DNA from: Roseibium aggregatum
GTDB lineage: Bacteria; Pseudomonadota; Alphaproteobacteria; Rhizobiales; Stappiaceae
Direction: 5' to 3'
Assembly (NCBI RefSeq): GCF_014692675.1
Contig: NZ_JABFCZ010000020.1
Span: 62,001-126,000, forward strand
Length of the DNA stretch: 64,000 nt
In this document: positions 47,502 to 57,574 of the stretch, in pieces
Layout: each line of letters opens with the position of its first letter
Position numbering within the stretch: position 1 is the first letter of the stretch
Notes under the pieces: model-generated
Seen by the model: the letters and a program-made list of their open reading frames with translations, nothing else
What the model was told of the DNA's origin: nothing
Databases searched by the model: none
Translations under genes and position numbers: made by a program

Positions 47502-49577
47502 ATGATGAGTGGCGACGACGAGAACCGCTTTCTCCCGAAGCCTGGCCGCATCAGGTCGGACGTGCCGAAGGCGGGCAAGGCGAAGAGCTTTCTGACGCAG
47601 GCAAAGAAGCTGGCGCGTCAGCATAGCAACCGCCCCGGCAGATCATCATCATTCGCATCACGGACCTACTCGTCGCCTTCATCTGGTTCGGCTGGAAAGA
47701 GTGGGAAGGCATCGCGGGCCGGCAAAGGTCCGGGCGTCAAGCGTGGCCGTGGTGCGGCCTTTGTCCGCGTCCGAACGCTGTCGGGCGGCTGGCGGCACAG
47801 TGCGGCCGGCGTGCGCCGCGTCGTCGTCAAGACCCGTTATGCCCAGAGCGCGTGGAAGAATGGCAAAGGGGCTGCCCATCTGCGCTACATCCAGCGCGAC
47901 GGCACCTCGCGCGATGGCGAACGTGGCCAGCTCTATTCGGCGACCGAGGACCGCGCTGATGGAGATGCCTTCCTTGATCGCGGCAAGGATGATCGCCACC
48001 AGTTCCGCTTCATCGTCTCGCCCGAGGATGCCGCCGATCTTTCCGATCTCACCGACCACACCCGCGATCTGATGAGCCGCATCGAGGCCGACCTTGGCAC
48101 GAAACTCGATTGGGTGGCGGTCAATCACCACAATACCGGCCATCCCCATGTCCATGTCATTGTTCGGGGGAAGGACGATCTGGGCGAGAACCTGGTTATC
48201 AATGGCGACTATCTCGCCAATGGTATTCGTGAGCGGGCGAGCGAACTGACCACGCTGGAACTCGGCCCCGTGACCGAGATCGAGCAGAGCCGCAAGCTGT
48301 CTGCCGAAATCGATCAGGACCGCTTCACGCGCATCGACCGCGCCATGACCGAGGAAGCCGAAGAAAGGTTCCTCGATCTGCGCCACGAACCGGCAGATGC
48401 ACGCCGCCAGTTCAACCGCACACTTCGCCTGCGCCGTCTCGCCAAGCTGGAAAAGATGGGGCTGGCTACGGAACATGCACCCGGCGTCTGGGAGCTTGGC
48501 GCGAAGATGGAACCGGCGCTGCGTGAACTCGGTGAGCGCGGTGACATCATCCGCAACATGCACAAGGCGCTGAAGGCCGATGGGCAGGAACGTGATCCGA
48601 TGACCTTCCAGCTTCACGATGCCGCACCCGCGGCGCCCATCACCGGCCGCGTCGTGGACAAATATCCCACCGACGAGATGGGCGAGAACCTGACGCTCGT
48701 GGTGGACGGCATCGACGGGCGAACACACCATCTTCCCGGCATTGATCCGGCCCGCGTCGAAGATGCCCGGATCGGCAGCATCGTGGAAGTCGGTCCCGCC
48801 GATACAGCACAACGTCCCTCTGATCGCACCATCGCTGCGATCTCGGAAAATGGTATCTACCGACCGAGCCGCCACCTCGAACAGGCGAAGTTCGAGGGAC
48901 GTGTGCCGGGTGGCGATTATGAGGGCTATGTCGATGCCCATGTCCGGCGATTGGAATCGCTACGCCGGGCCGGGATTGCCGAGCGGATCGACGCCGACCA
49001 GTGGCACATCCCCGAAGACTTCGAGAGCCGCGCCACCGCCTATGATGCCGGTCGCAACCGGCAGGCCAGCATCCGTGTCGTCTCGACCTTCGATCTGGAA
49101 AAGCAGATTGGGTCCGATGGCGCGACCTGGCTCGACCGGCGATTGGTCACACCGGACGCCTCGGACCTTACCCCGGCAGGGTTCGGCCAGCAGGTGCGCG
49201 AGGCTATGGACCAGCGGCGTGAACACCATATCGCACAGGGCGATGCCACGCGGCAGCAGAATGGACGCATCCTCTATCGGCGCAACCTGCTCGCCAATCT
49301 GCGAGAAAGGGAAGTGGCCCGCGTCGGTGCGGAAATGGCCAGCAGCAAAGGCTTGCCGTTCCGGGCGGCTGCCGATGGCGAAAATATCAGCGGCAAGTTC
49401 ACCGGGACCGCACATCTATCGAGCGGCAAGTTCGCCATTGTCGAAAAGAGCCACGAGTTCACTCTTGTCCCATGGCGGCCAGTGATCGACCGCCAGCTCG
49501 GCCGCGAGATTGCGGGCATCGTGCAGGGTGGATCGGTATCGTGGCAAATGGGGCGAACACGAGGGCTCGGGATTTGA
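47502..49577 (+). CDS. rlxS: VirD2/RlxS-type relaxase with DUF3363 domain
   Basis: A 691-residue relaxase that should nick oriT and lead the DNA strand into the recipient. The first 90 residues are basic and serine-rich. The relaxase domain (about 100-290) has KNGKGAAHLRYIQRDG, the metal-binding histidine cluster HHNTGHPHVHV at about residues 209-219, and possible active Tyr residues upstream. The DUF3363 domain fills the rest. RlxS of Mesorhizobium ICEs has the same build and is expressed from the rdfS operon. Two adjacent ATGs (47502, 47505) are possible starts. Confidence 0.9.
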   Translation: MMSGDDENRFLPKPGRIRSDVPKAGKAKSFLTQAKKLARQHSNRPGRSSSFASRTYSSPSSGSAGKSGKASRAGKGPGVKRGRGAAFVRVRTLSGGWRHSAAGVRRVVVKTRYAQSAWKNGKGAAHLRYIQRDGTSRDGERGQLYSATEDRADGDAFLDRGKDDRHQFRFIVSPEDAADLSDLTDHTRDLMSRIEADLGTKLDWVAVNHHNTGHPHVHVIVRGKDDLGENLVINGDYLANGIRERASELTTLELGPVTEIEQSRKLSAEIDQDRFTRIDRAMTEEAEERFLDLRHEPADARRQFNRTLRLRRLAKLEKMGLATEHAPGVWELGAKMEPALRELGERGDIIRNMHKALKADGQERDPMTFQLHDAAPAAPITGRVVDKYPTDEMGENLTLVVDGIDGRTHHLPGIDPARVEDARIGSIVEVGPADTAQRPSDRTIAAISENGIYRPSRHLEQAKFEGRVPGGDYEGYVDAHVRRLESLRRAGIAERIDADQWHIPEDFESRATAYDAGRNRQASIRVVSTFDLEKQIGSDGATWLDRRLVTPDASDLTPAGFGQQVREAMDQRREHHIAQGDATRQQNGRILYRRNLLANLREREVARVGAEMASSKGLPFRAAADGENISGKFTGTAHLSSGKFAIVEKSHEFTLVPWRPVIDRQLGREIAGIVQGGSVSWQMGRTRGLGI

Positions 49578-49752
49578 GCCTTTGCCGATCTGGCACCTCG
49601 CAAATTGTTCTGTCGACATCGGCATCTGAAAGGGCCTGTCCGATGTGCCGCCGATAGTATCCGGCAACACGGCACCCCTGCTTTTCCTATTGCCGCTTTC
49701 GAAAACGTCTATTCTTTGATCGGCTCCGACTCTCTTGCCGATTGGAGCCTGT

Positions 49753-51741
49753 ATGCGTGGTGGCCGAATACTCTGGGGCCAGATCATTGTCGTATTCACC
49801 ATTGTCCTGGTGATGGTCTGGACTTCGACACAATGGGTGGCCTTCCGCCTTGGCTTTCAGCCCCAGCTCGGCAATCCATGGTTCGATGTTGCGGGATGGC
49901 CGGTCTATTATCCTCCGGCCTTCTTCTGGTGGTGGTTTTCCTATGACGCCTATGCGCCCGGTATTTTCACCGAGGGCGCGTTCATCGCCACGTCCGGGGC
50001 GTTGTTCGCTATCGCCGCCGCTTTTTTCATGTCGATCATCCGGGCGCGCGAGGCGCGCAACGTCGCCACCTACGGTTCGGCGCGATGGGCCGAAGACAAG
50101 GAAATCCATGCTGCCGGACTGCTCGGTCCCGATGGCGTGGTCCTTGGCAGGCACAGCAAGGACTATCTCCGGCACGACGGCCCCGAGCATGTCCTTTGTT
50201 TCGCGCCCACCCGATCAGGCAAAGGCGTCGGTCTCGTTGTGCCGACGCTGCTGACCTGGCCGGGAAGTTGCATCGTGCACGACATCAAGGGTGAGAACTG
50301 GAATCTGACGGCCGGCTTCCGGTCCCATCACGGCCGCGTCCTGCTGTTCGATCCGACCAATGTGCATTCCGCAGCTTACAACCCGCTGCTGGAAGTCCGT
50401 CAGGGGGAGTGGGAAGTCCGCGATGTCCAGAACATCGCGGATATTCTGGTCGATCCCGAGGGCAGTCTCGACAAGCGCAACCACTGGGAAAAGACCAGCC
50501 ATTCGCTACTGGTCGGCGCCATCCTGCATGTACTCTATGCCGAGAAGGACAAGACGCTGGCCGGCGTCGCGAGTTTTCTGTCCGATCCCCGCCGTCCGGT
50601 CGAGGCAACCTTGCGCGCCATGATGGACACACCGCATCTGGGCGAAGCCGGTGTGCATCCCGTCATCGCTTCGTCGGCACGCGAGCTGTTGAACAAATCC
50701 GAGAACGAACGCTCCGGTGTGCTGTCCACGGCGATGTCCTTTCTCGGCCTCTACCGAGATCCGGTCGTGGCCCGCGTGACGGCCCGCTGCGACTGGCGCA
50801 TTGCTGATCTGGTCGGAGCAAAAAAAACCGTCAGCCTCTACCTCGTCGTACCGCCCTCGGACATCAACCGGACCAAACCGCTGATCCGTCTGATCCTCAA
50901 TCAGGTCGGGCGGCGGCTGACCGAGGAGCTGGAAACCACCGAAAAACGCCACCGTCTCCTGTTGATGCTGGACGAGTTCCCCGCGCTCGGGCGGCTTGAT
51001 TTCTTTGAATCGGCGCTCGCCTTCATGGCCGGCTACGGCCTCAAAGCGTTCCTGATCGCGCAGTCGCTCAACCAGATCGAGCGGGCCTATGGACAGAACA
51101 ACGCCATTCTCGACAACTGCCATGTGCGTGTCGCCTTTGCTGCCAATGATGAACGCACCGCCAAACGGATCAGTGATGCGCTCGGCACGGCGACAGAAAT
51201 GCGCGATTCCACCAACTATGCCGGTCATCGCCTCGCGCCATGGCTCGGGCATCTCATGGTTTCACGGCAGGAAACGGCGCGGCCACTCCTGACGCCCGGC
51301 GAAATCATGCAGCTTCCGCCAACCGACGAGATCGTCATGGTGGCGGGCGTGCCGCCGATCCGCGCGGCTAAGGCGCGCTATTACGCCGATACGCGGTTTC
51401 AGGAACGGGTGTTGCCGCCGCCCGATCTGCGCAAGCCGTCGGTGAAGATGGTAACATCGGCGCCAGACGACTGGACGAGCCGTGTTGTTGCGGCCGCGGC
51501 CGGCCACGGCCCCACGTCGAACACGTCCGACGACGATCCTGCCAATGCCGGTATCCGTCGTGAGCCGGAGCTTCCCGAGCATGAGGAAATCATCCCGCCA
51601 CCACCGCCGCCATCGCAGGAGTTTGATTTTCTCGATGATGAGCCCGACGTCGATGCCGCCAAAGCCCGCGCCATGCGTCAGCGGATGCGCATGGTCGCGC
51701 GGCAGGCGTCACTCGACCCAAATGACGGCATCGAGCTTTGA
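49753..51741 (+). CDS. traG: Coupling protein TraG/VirD4
   Basis: A 662-residue type IV coupling protein with two N-terminal membrane helices (about 7-29 and 72-95), Walker A APTRSGKGVG (about residue 150) and Walker B LLLMLDEFPALG (Asp407, Glu408). It is a hexameric ATPase at the inner membrane that hands the relaxosome to the Trb channel. The C-terminal 80 residues are acidic with a proline run, a usual place for substrate contacts. The ATG at 49753 has TTGGAG 5 bp upstream and is preferred to a TTG at 49735. The 175 bp before it hold nothing evident. Confidence 0.95.
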   Translation: MRGGRILWGQIIVVFTIVLVMVWTSTQWVAFRLGFQPQLGNPWFDVAGWPVYYPPAFFWWWFSYDAYAPGIFTEGAFIATSGALFAIAAAFFMSIIRAREARNVATYGSARWAEDKEIHAAGLLGPDGVVLGRHSKDYLRHDGPEHVLCFAPTRSGKGVGLVVPTLLTWPGSCIVHDIKGENWNLTAGFRSHHGRVLLFDPTNVHSAAYNPLLEVRQGEWEVRDVQNIADILVDPEGSLDKRNHWEKTSHSLLVGAILHVLYAEKDKTLAGVASFLSDPRRPVEATLRAMMDTPHLGEAGVHPVIASSARELLNKSENERSGVLSTAMSFLGLYRDPVVARVTARCDWRIADLVGAKKTVSLYLVVPPSDINRTKPLIRLILNQVGRRLTEELETTEKRHRLLLMLDEFPALGRLDFFESALAFMAGYGLKAFLIAQSLNQIERAYGQNNAILDNCHVRVAFAANDERTAKRISDALGTATEMRDSTNYAGHRLAPWLGHLMVSRQETARPLLTPGEIMQLPPTDEIVMVAGVPPIRAAKARYYADTRFQERVLPPPDLRKPSVKMVTSAPDDWTSRVVAAAAGHGPTSNTSDDDPANAGIRREPELPEHEEIIPPPPPPSQEFDFLDDEPDVDAAKARAMRQRMRMVARQASLDPNDGIEL

Positions 51742-51755
51742 GAAGGAAGACAGGC

Positions 51756-52217
51756 ATGACGAGTCGCACCCGCATGAATGTCTACTTCTCCTCGGATCTG
51801 CTGAAGCAGGTCGAGGGTCTGGCGCTGCGTCGCAATGTTTCAAAATCCGCAGTGATCGAGGCTGCGGTCGCATCCTTCCTGTCCGGTGACACGACCGAAC
51901 GGCTAGAAGCCGCAATGTCGCGACGCCTGGATAAGCTTGGCCGCCAGTTCGATATGCTGGACGAAGATGTCGCCATCCTCGGCGAGACGCTTTCGCTGTT
52001 CGTACAATTCTGGCTCACCATGACGCCGCCGCTGTCAGATAGCGCGAAACAATCGGCGCGCATCAAGGGCAACGAGCGCTTCGAAGGCTTCATGCAGACG
52101 CTGGGCAAGCGCCTGGCTTCCGGCGACAGGTTCCTGAAAGAGTTGTCGCGGGATATGGATTCGCTTCCCGATCTTTCGTCGCAAGGCCAGTCTGAAGCCG
52201 ATGGAAACCAGCCCTGA
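51756..52217 (+). CDS. CopG-type ribbon-helix-helix regulator of the transfer operon
   Basis: A 153-residue protein with an N-terminal ribbon-helix-helix (RMNVYFSSDLLKQVEGLALRR then SKSAVIEAAVASFL, residues 5-45), followed by a helical part with a coiled-coil look. Similar CopG proteins stand between traG and trbB in Tn4371-like elements and are thought to regulate transfer genes. AAGGAAGAC lies 7 bp upstream of the ATG at 51756. It follows traG by 14 bp. Confidence 0.8.
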   Translation: MTSRTRMNVYFSSDLLKQVEGLALRRNVSKSAVIEAAVASFLSGDTTERLEAAMSRRLDKLGRQFDMLDEDVAILGETLSLFVQFWLTMTPPLSDSAKQSARIKGNERFEGFMQTLGKRLASGDRFLKELSRDMDSLPDLSSQGQSEADGNQP

Positions 52218-52311
52218 ACGTTCGATCCATCCGATTTGCCGCCGTCAGCCGCCGATGCCCGCACGCGCACAAACATCTGTTGAAACGGCCCTAAATCAGG
52301 TTCTTTTAATC

Positions 52312-52336
52312 GACCCCAATCCGGGGTCCGTCTTTT
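52312..52336 (+). terminator. Weak terminator or attenuator before trbB
   Basis: GACCCC (52312-52317) pairs with GGGGTC (52323-52328) over loop AATCC, followed after two bases by TCTTTT. It lies 13 bp before the trbB start and could partly separate traG-copG transcription from trb. Confidence 0.45.
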
Positions 52337-52348
52337 GCGCGTCCCGCC

Positions 52349-53356
52349 ATGAACGGGGCCGCCATGACCGCATCACATCAGAAACCCGAGACGATTGCGC
52401 GTGGTGCGCGGATGCTGCGCACCGCGCTCGGGGCATCGATTGCCCGGTTTCTGGAAGATCCCGGTGTGGTCGAGGTGATGCTGAATCCCGATGGCCGCAT
52501 CTGGGTGGATCGGCTCTCCGAAGGTCTGGCCGATACGGGAGAGAGGCTGTCTGCGGCTGATGGCGAGCGGATCGTCAGGCTGGTCGCCCATCATGTTGGC
52601 GTCGAAGTTCATACCCGAAGTCCGCGTGTATCGGCCGAACTGCCTGAGACCGGAGAGCGCTTCGAAGGGTTGCTGCCGCCTGTCGTCACGGCGCCGACCT
52701 TTGCCATCCGCAAGCCCGCCGTCGCGGTGTTCACGCTCGACGACTATGTAAACGCCGGGATCATGACCAGCCATCAGGCCGAGGTGTTGCGCCTGAACGT
52801 CGCCACGCGGGCCAATATCCTCGTCGCGGGCGGCACCTCCACTGGCAAGACCACGCTGACCAACGCGCTGCTGGCAGAAGTCGCCAAGACTTCGGATCGC
52901 GTCGTGATCATTGAAGACACGCGCGAACTGCAATGCGCCGCGCCCAATCTGGTCGCGATGCGCACCAAAGATGGCGTGGCGACGCTCTCCGATCTGGTGC
53001 GTTCGTCGCTACGCCTGCGCCCGGATCGCATCCCGGTCGGCGAGGTGCGCGGGTCCGAAGCTCTCGACCTCCTTAAAGCCTGGGGCACCGGCCATCCGGG
53101 CGGGATCGGCACCATCCATGCCGGTTCCGGCATTGGCGCGCTGCGACGCCTCGAGCAGCTCATCCAGGAAGCCGTCGTCACCGTCCCGCGCGCCCTGATC
53201 GCCGAGACCATCGACCTTGTCGCCGTTCTTGCCGGACGTGGATCGTCCCGCCGCCTGGTCGAACTCGCCCGCGTCGATGGGCTGGGAGCGGACGGCGACT
53301 ACGCCATCACGCATCCCATTACTTTGGCAACCACCCCGAAAGGAAACCCTTCATGA
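52349..53356 (+). CDS. trbB: Conjugative transfer ATPase TrbB (VirB11 family)
   Basis: A 335-residue VirB11-type secretion ATPase: Walker A GGTSTGKT at residues 161-168, an Asp box IIEDTRELQ (about 190-198), Walker B-like [16 protein letters not shown] and the His box [12 protein letters not shown]. It forms a hexamer at the inner face of the membrane and powers pilus assembly. The ATG at 52349 is used; another at 52364 is possible and neither has a strong Shine-Dalgarno. It overlaps trbC by 4 bp and opens the trb operon. Confidence 0.95.
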   Translation: MNGAAMTASHQKPETIARGARMLRTALGASIARFLEDPGVVEVMLNPDGRIWVDRLSEGLADTGERLSAADGERIVRLVAHHVGVEVHTRSPRVSAELPETGERFEGLLPPVVTAPTFAIRKPAVAVFTLDDYVNAGIMTSHQAEVLRLNVATRANILVAGGTSTGKTTLTNALLAEVAKTSDRVVIIEDTRELQCAAPNLVAMRTKDGVATLSDLVRSSLRLRPDRIPVGEVRGSEALDLLKAWGTGHPGGIGTIHAGSGIGALRRLEQLIQEAVVTVPRALIAETIDLVAVLAGRGSSRRLVELARVDGLGADGDYAITHPITLATTPKGNPS

Positions 53357-53685
53357 TCCGCACGATTTCACGCGGCTGCCGCATCATGGCAACCGCCGCT
53401 GCCACTGTTTCCATCAGTCTGATGCTGGCGCCTGCCGCACACGCCTCCGGCTCCTCCATGCCCTGGGAGGCCCCGCTTCAGTCGATCCTCCAGTCGATAG
53501 AAGGTCCTGTCGCCAAGATCATCGCCGTCATCGTCATCATCGCCACCGGCCTGGCGTTGGCCTTTGGCGATACCTCCGGCGGCTTCCGCCGCCTGATCCA
53601 GATCGTCTTCGGCCTGTCCATCGCCTTCGCTGCGTCGAGCTTCTTCCTGTCGTTCTTCTCGTTCGGCGGCGGGGCGCTCATCTGA
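53353..53685 (+). CDS. trbC: Conjugal transfer pilin TrbC
   Basis: A 110-residue VirB2-like prepilin with a long signal peptide (to about residue 31, PAAHASG) and two hydrophobic helices (about 55-72 and 83-105) joined by a short polar loop (GDTSGGFRR). TraF should cleave and cyclise it to make the pilus subunit. It overlaps trbB by 4 bp and trbD by one base. Confidence 0.92.
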   Translation: MIRTISRGCRIMATAAATVSISLMLAPAAHASGSSMPWEAPLQSILQSIEGPVAKIIAVIVIIATGLALAFGDTSGGFRRLIQIVFGLSIAFAASSFFLSFFSFGGGALI

Positions 53686-53966
53686 TGGCGGGCGGGTTTG
53701 AACAGCTCGATGCGGTGCCGGGCTTCTCCATCCCGGTTCACCGGGCGCTGACCGAGCATATCCTGCTCGGCGGCGCACCGCGTTCGATTGCCATCGTCAA
53801 CGGCACGCTGGCCGGCGCCGTCGGCCTCGGCCTTCGTCTCTGGCTGGTTGGCATCGCCATCTGGGCGGTCGGACATTTCCTCGCGGTATGGGCTGCCAAA
53901 CGCGATCCGCTTTTTGTCGAGGTGGGCCGCAGGCATCTGCGCATCCCCGGTCATCTGTCGGTGTGA
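53685..53966 (+). CDS. trbD: Conjugal transfer protein TrbD (VirB3-like)
   Basis: A 93-residue inner-membrane protein with one or two membrane helices (about 37-70) and the typical VPGFSIPVHRALTEHILLGG start and DPLFVEVGRRHLRIP end. VirB3-like proteins work next to the VirB4/TrbE ATPase. The ATG at 53685 overlaps the trbC stop (TGATG). A longer shadow frame begins upstream and is ignored. Confidence 0.92.
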   Translation: MAGGFEQLDAVPGFSIPVHRALTEHILLGGAPRSIAIVNGTLAGAVGLGLRLWLVGIAIWAVGHFLAVWAAKRDPLFVEVGRRHLRIPGHLSV

Positions 53967-53976
53967 AGGCGCGCCC

Positions 53977-56484
53977 ATGATGAACCTCACCGAATATCGC
54001 CGTACCGCCACCCGCCTCGCGGATTTCCTGCCCTGGGCCGCGCTCGTTGGCTCGGGCGTCGTGCTGAACAAGGACGGCAGTTTCCAGAGGACAGCGAAGT
54101 TTCGCGGGCCGGATCTGGATTCCGCTGTCGCCGCCGAGCTGGTCGCGGTCGCCGGGCGCATCAACAACGCCGTGCGCCGCCTCGGCTCCGGCTGGTCGAT
54201 CTTTGTTGAGGCTCAACGAAGCGAAGCCGCGATCTATCCCGGCAGCCAATTTCCTGATCCGGCTTCCGCTCTGGTCGATGCCGAGCGCAAGGCTGCCTTT
54301 GAGGAAGCGGGCACGCATTTCGTGTCAGGTTACTTCCTGACCTTCCTCTGGCTGCCACCCGCCGAAGATGCAGCTCGCGCCGAGACCTGGCTCTACGAGG
54401 GCCGTGAGCAATCCGGCGTCAATCCATGGGAGCTGATGCGCGGCTTCATCGACCGCACCGACCGCGTGCTGGCGCTGCTCGACGGCTTCATGCCCGAATG
54501 CCACTGGATCGATGACGCGGGCACGCTGACCTATCTCCATTCCACGATTTCCACGAACCGCCATCGTGTCCGCGTACCCGAAGTGCCCATGCACCTCGAT
54601 GCGCTGCTGGCCGATCAGCCGCTGACTGGCGGTCTGGAACCGCGCCTTGGTGACAAGCATCTGCGCGTCCTGACCATTATCGGCTTTCCGACAGCGACCA
54701 CGCCCGGCCTGCTCGACGAGATGAACCGGCTCGCGTTCCCGTATCGCTGGTCCACCCGCGCCATCCTGATGGACAAGACGGACGCGACGAAACTCCTCAC
54801 CAAAATCCGCCGTCAATGGTTCGCCAAGAGAAAATCCATCGCCGCGATCCTCAAGGAGGTGATGACCAACGAGCAATCGGCGCTGGTGGACACCGATGCG
54901 TCCAACAAGGCGCTCGATGCCGACATGGCCTTGCAGGAACTGGGCGCTGACGTCGCCGGCATGGCCTATGTCACAGCAACCGTCACCGTCTGGGACGCCG
55001 ACCCCCGTATCGCCGACGAGAAGCTGCGTCTGGTCGAGAAGATCATTCAGGGCCGTGACTTCACGGCCATGCCGGAAACTGTCAATGCCGTCGATGCCTG
55101 GCTAGGCTCGATCCCCGGACATGCCTACGCCAATGTCCGGCAGCCGCCGATCTCGACGCTCAACCTCGCCCACATGATCCCTCTATCGGCCGTGTGGGCG
55201 GGGCCGGAACGGAACGAACATCTCGGAGCGCCCCCCTTGCTGTACGGCAAGACCGAAGGTTCGACTCCGTTCCGGCTTTCCCTTCATGTCGGCGACGTGG
55301 GCCATACCCTCGTCGTCGGCCCGACCGGCGCGGGCAAGTCCGTGCTGCTGGCGCTGATGGCGTTGCAATTTCGCCGCTATGATCGCAGCCAGATTTTCGC
55401 TTTCGATTTCGGGGGATCGATCCGGGCATCCGCGCTCGCCATGGGGGGCGACTGGCATGATCTCGGCGGTGGGTTGACCGAGGGATCGGAGGTTTCCGTT
55501 TCCCTGCAACCGCTGGCGCAGATCGATGATGCCTATGAGCGGTCATGGGCCGCTGACTGGATCGCCGCGATCCTGATGCGTGAAGGCATGACCATCACGC
55601 CGGAGGTGAAGGAGCACATCTGGACGGCACTGACATCGCTGGCATCCGCCCCGGCGGGGGAACGGACCATCACCGGCCTTGCCGTGCTGCTGCAATCCAA
55701 CGATCTGAAACAGGCGTTGCGCCCATACTGCATTGGCGGCGCCTATGGCCGGTTGCTCGACGCCGAGGCCGAACATCTCGGATCAGCCGATGTACAGGCC
55801 TTCGAGATCGAGGGGCTGGTCGGCACTGGGGCTGCGCCTGCCGTCCTGTCCTATCTGTTTCATCGGATCGGCGACCGGCTCGACGGTCGGCCAACCCTGC
55901 TCATCATCGACGAAGGCTGGCTGGCGCTCGATGATGAGGGGTTCGCCAATCAGCTCCGCGAATGGCTGAAGACACTCAGGAAGAAGAACGCTTCCGTCAT
56001 CTTCGCCACGCAGTCGCTCTCGGACATTGACGGCAGCAATATCGCGCCCGCCATCATCGAAAGCTGCCCGACGCGGCTGCTTCTCCCGAATGAACGCGCC
56101 ATCGAGCCGCAGATCACGGCAATCTACCGCCGCTTCGGCCTCAATGACCGGCAAATCGAGATCCTCGCGCGGGCCACGCCCAAGCGGGACTACTACTGCC
56201 AATCGCGGCGCGGCAATCGCCTGTTCGAGCTTGGCCTCAGCGAAGTCGGTCTCGCGCTCTGCGCCGCATCATCCAAATCCGATCAGACCCGTATCGCCGA
56301 ACTCGTCGCCGAGCATGGGCAGGACGGTTTTCTCGCGGCCTGGCTGCGCGATCGCGGCGTCGAATGGGCCGTCGATCTGATCCCGAACCTTACCAATCTT
56401 GTCGAACGGACAGAGCCTGCTCGGCCGGTCGCGCCGGATCAAATCCATCCAGATGACAGCCAAGAAAAGGAGACCCTGCCATGA
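53977..56484 (+). CDS. trbE: Conjugal transfer ATPase TrbE (VirB4 family)
   Basis: An 835-residue VirB4-type ATPase. The N-terminal CagE/TrbE domain (about 1-400) is followed by the motor domain with Walker A GPTGAGKSVLL (about residues 448-458) and Walker B LLIIDEGW (about 641-648), then FATQSLSDIDGS. It drives pilin extraction and substrate transfer. The ATG at 53977 (with a second at 53980) follows trbD by 10 bp; the longer open frame runs over trbD. It overlaps trbJ by 4 bp. Confidence 0.95.
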   Translation: MMNLTEYRRTATRLADFLPWAALVGSGVVLNKDGSFQRTAKFRGPDLDSAVAAELVAVAGRINNAVRRLGSGWSIFVEAQRSEAAIYPGSQFPDPASALVDAERKAAFEEAGTHFVSGYFLTFLWLPPAEDAARAETWLYEGREQSGVNPWELMRGFIDRTDRVLALLDGFMPECHWIDDAGTLTYLHSTISTNRHRVRVPEVPMHLDALLADQPLTGGLEPRLGDKHLRVLTIIGFPTATTPGLLDEMNRLAFPYRWSTRAILMDKTDATKLLTKIRRQWFAKRKSIAAILKEVMTNEQSALVDTDASNKALDADMALQELGADVAGMAYVTATVTVWDADPRIADEKLRLVEKIIQGRDFTAMPETVNAVDAWLGSIPGHAYANVRQPPISTLNLAHMIPLSAVWAGPERNEHLGAPPLLYGKTEGSTPFRLSLHVGDVGHTLVVGPTGAGKSVLLALMALQFRRYDRSQIFAFDFGGSIRASALAMGGDWHDLGGGLTEGSEVSVSLQPLAQIDDAYERSWAADWIAAILMREGMTITPEVKEHIWTALTSLASAPAGERTITGLAVLLQSNDLKQALRPYCIGGAYGRLLDAEAEHLGSADVQAFEIEGLVGTGAAPAVLSYLFHRIGDRLDGRPTLLIIDEGWLALDDEGFANQLREWLKTLRKKNASVIFATQSLSDIDGSNIAPAIIESCPTRLLLPNERAIEPQITAIYRRFGLNDRQIEILARATPKRDYYCQSRRGNRLFELGLSEVGLALCAASSKSDQTRIAELVAEHGQDGFLAAWLRDRGVEWAVDLIPNLTNLVERTEPARPVAPDQIHPDDSQEKETLP

Positions 56485-57263
56485 TCCGTATCCCCGTTTC
56501 CCGATATGTCAGTGCATCCGTGCTGGCGCTGACGCTCGCCATGCCTGTTGCACTGTCGCCCATGCTGACAAGCCCCGCTCACGCTTTTGGCTTCGGCCGC
56601 ATCGTCTATGATCCGACCAACTATGCCCAGAACCTTCTAACCGCCGCCCGTACGCTGGAGCAGATCAACCACCAGATCACCTCGCTTCAGAATGAAGCGC
56701 AGATGCTCATCAATCAGGCGAAGAATCTTGCCAATCTGCCGTATTCCTCGCTCCAGACTTTGCAGCAGAACGTCCAGCGCACGCAGCAGCTTCTGGCTCA
56801 GGCGCAGAACATTGCCTTCGACGTGCAGAACGTCGACCAGGTGTTCCAACAGAAATACGGCAAGGTTTCGCTGTCCGCGACCGACGCCCAGCTCGTCGCC
56901 GATGCGCGGTCCCGCTGGCAGAATACGGTCGGCGGCTTGCAGGACGCCATGCGCGTGCAGGCCGGTGTCGTCGGAAATATTGACACCAACCGCGCTGAAA
57001 TGTCCGCCCTTGTCGGGCAGAGCCAGAACGCGACCGGCGCGTTGCAGGCGACACAGGCGGGCAATCAGCTTCTCGCGCTCCAGTCGCAGCAGCTTTCCGA
57101 CCTGATCGCGCTGATGTCCGCCAATGGTCGCTCCGAAGCCCTGATCGAGGCCGAGCGTGCCACCGCCGCCGAACAGGGCCGCATCCTGCGCGAGCGCTTT
57201 CTGACGCCGGGATCGGGCTATCAGCCTGGCAATGCCCGGATGTTCGGCAACGGCAACAACTGA
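56481..57263 (+). CDS. trbJ: Conjugal transfer protein TrbJ (VirB5-like)
   Basis: A 260-residue periplasmic protein with a signal peptide (about residues 1-35, ending AHAFG) and a long, coiled-coil-rich body full of Gln, Asn and Ala (LEQINHQITSLQNEAQMLIN). It is the VirB5-like pilus-tip or assembly protein of the Trb system. It overlaps trbE by 4 bp and is followed 20 bp later by the TrbK-like gene. Confidence 0.92.
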   Translation: MIRIPVSRYVSASVLALTLAMPVALSPMLTSPAHAFGFGRIVYDPTNYAQNLLTAARTLEQINHQITSLQNEAQMLINQAKNLANLPYSSLQTLQQNVQRTQQLLAQAQNIAFDVQNVDQVFQQKYGKVSLSATDAQLVADARSRWQNTVGGLQDAMRVQAGVVGNIDTNRAEMSALVGQSQNATGALQATQAGNQLLALQSQQLSDLIALMSANGRSEALIEAERATAAEQGRILRERFLTPGSGYQPGNARMFGNGNN

Positions 57264-57283
57264 CCGGACAGGAGGGGCGCGAC

Positions 57284-57571
57284 ATGGACGGCAAGATGCT
57301 GGCGCGGCTGGGCGCGATCATATTCGTGGCCATCGCCATCACCGCGACGGTGATCGAAATGACACGCGAGGACGAACCAGCCCAGCCCCGTCCGGCCCCG
57401 GCGCTTCAGGCGCCTGCCGATCCACTGCGCCAGAGCCTGCGCCACTGCCAGCAACTTGGCGAGGCAGCCGTGAACGATCCCGACTGCCTCGCCATCTGGG
57501 CCGAGAACCGCGACCGGTTCCTCGGCCGGACGCCGGTGCCCGCCGCCCCGCATCAGAACGGGGGTCAGTGA
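57284..57571 (+). CDS. trbK: Putative entry-exclusion protein TrbK-alt
   Basis: A 95-residue protein with one N-terminal membrane helix (about residues 6-23, LGAIIFVAIAITATVIEM) and a periplasmic part with the pair of cysteines C-x12-C (RHCQQLGEAAVNDPDCLAIW), the signature of the TrbK-alt family. Members lie between trbJ and trbL and are thought to block entry of a second copy of the element. GGAGGGG precedes the ATG by about 7 bp. Confidence 0.85.
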   Translation: MDGKMLARLGAIIFVAIAITATVIEMTREDEPAQPRPAPALQAPADPLRQSLRHCQQLGEAAVNDPDCLAIWAENRDRFLGRTPVPAAPHQNGGQ

Positions 57572-57574
57572 ACC

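Noticed and set aside
47188-47505. Possible 105-residue gene between transglycosylase and relaxase
   Set aside because: The ATGA overlap is attractive, but the product is disordered Arg/Ser/Cys-rich sequence and the position suits oriT better.
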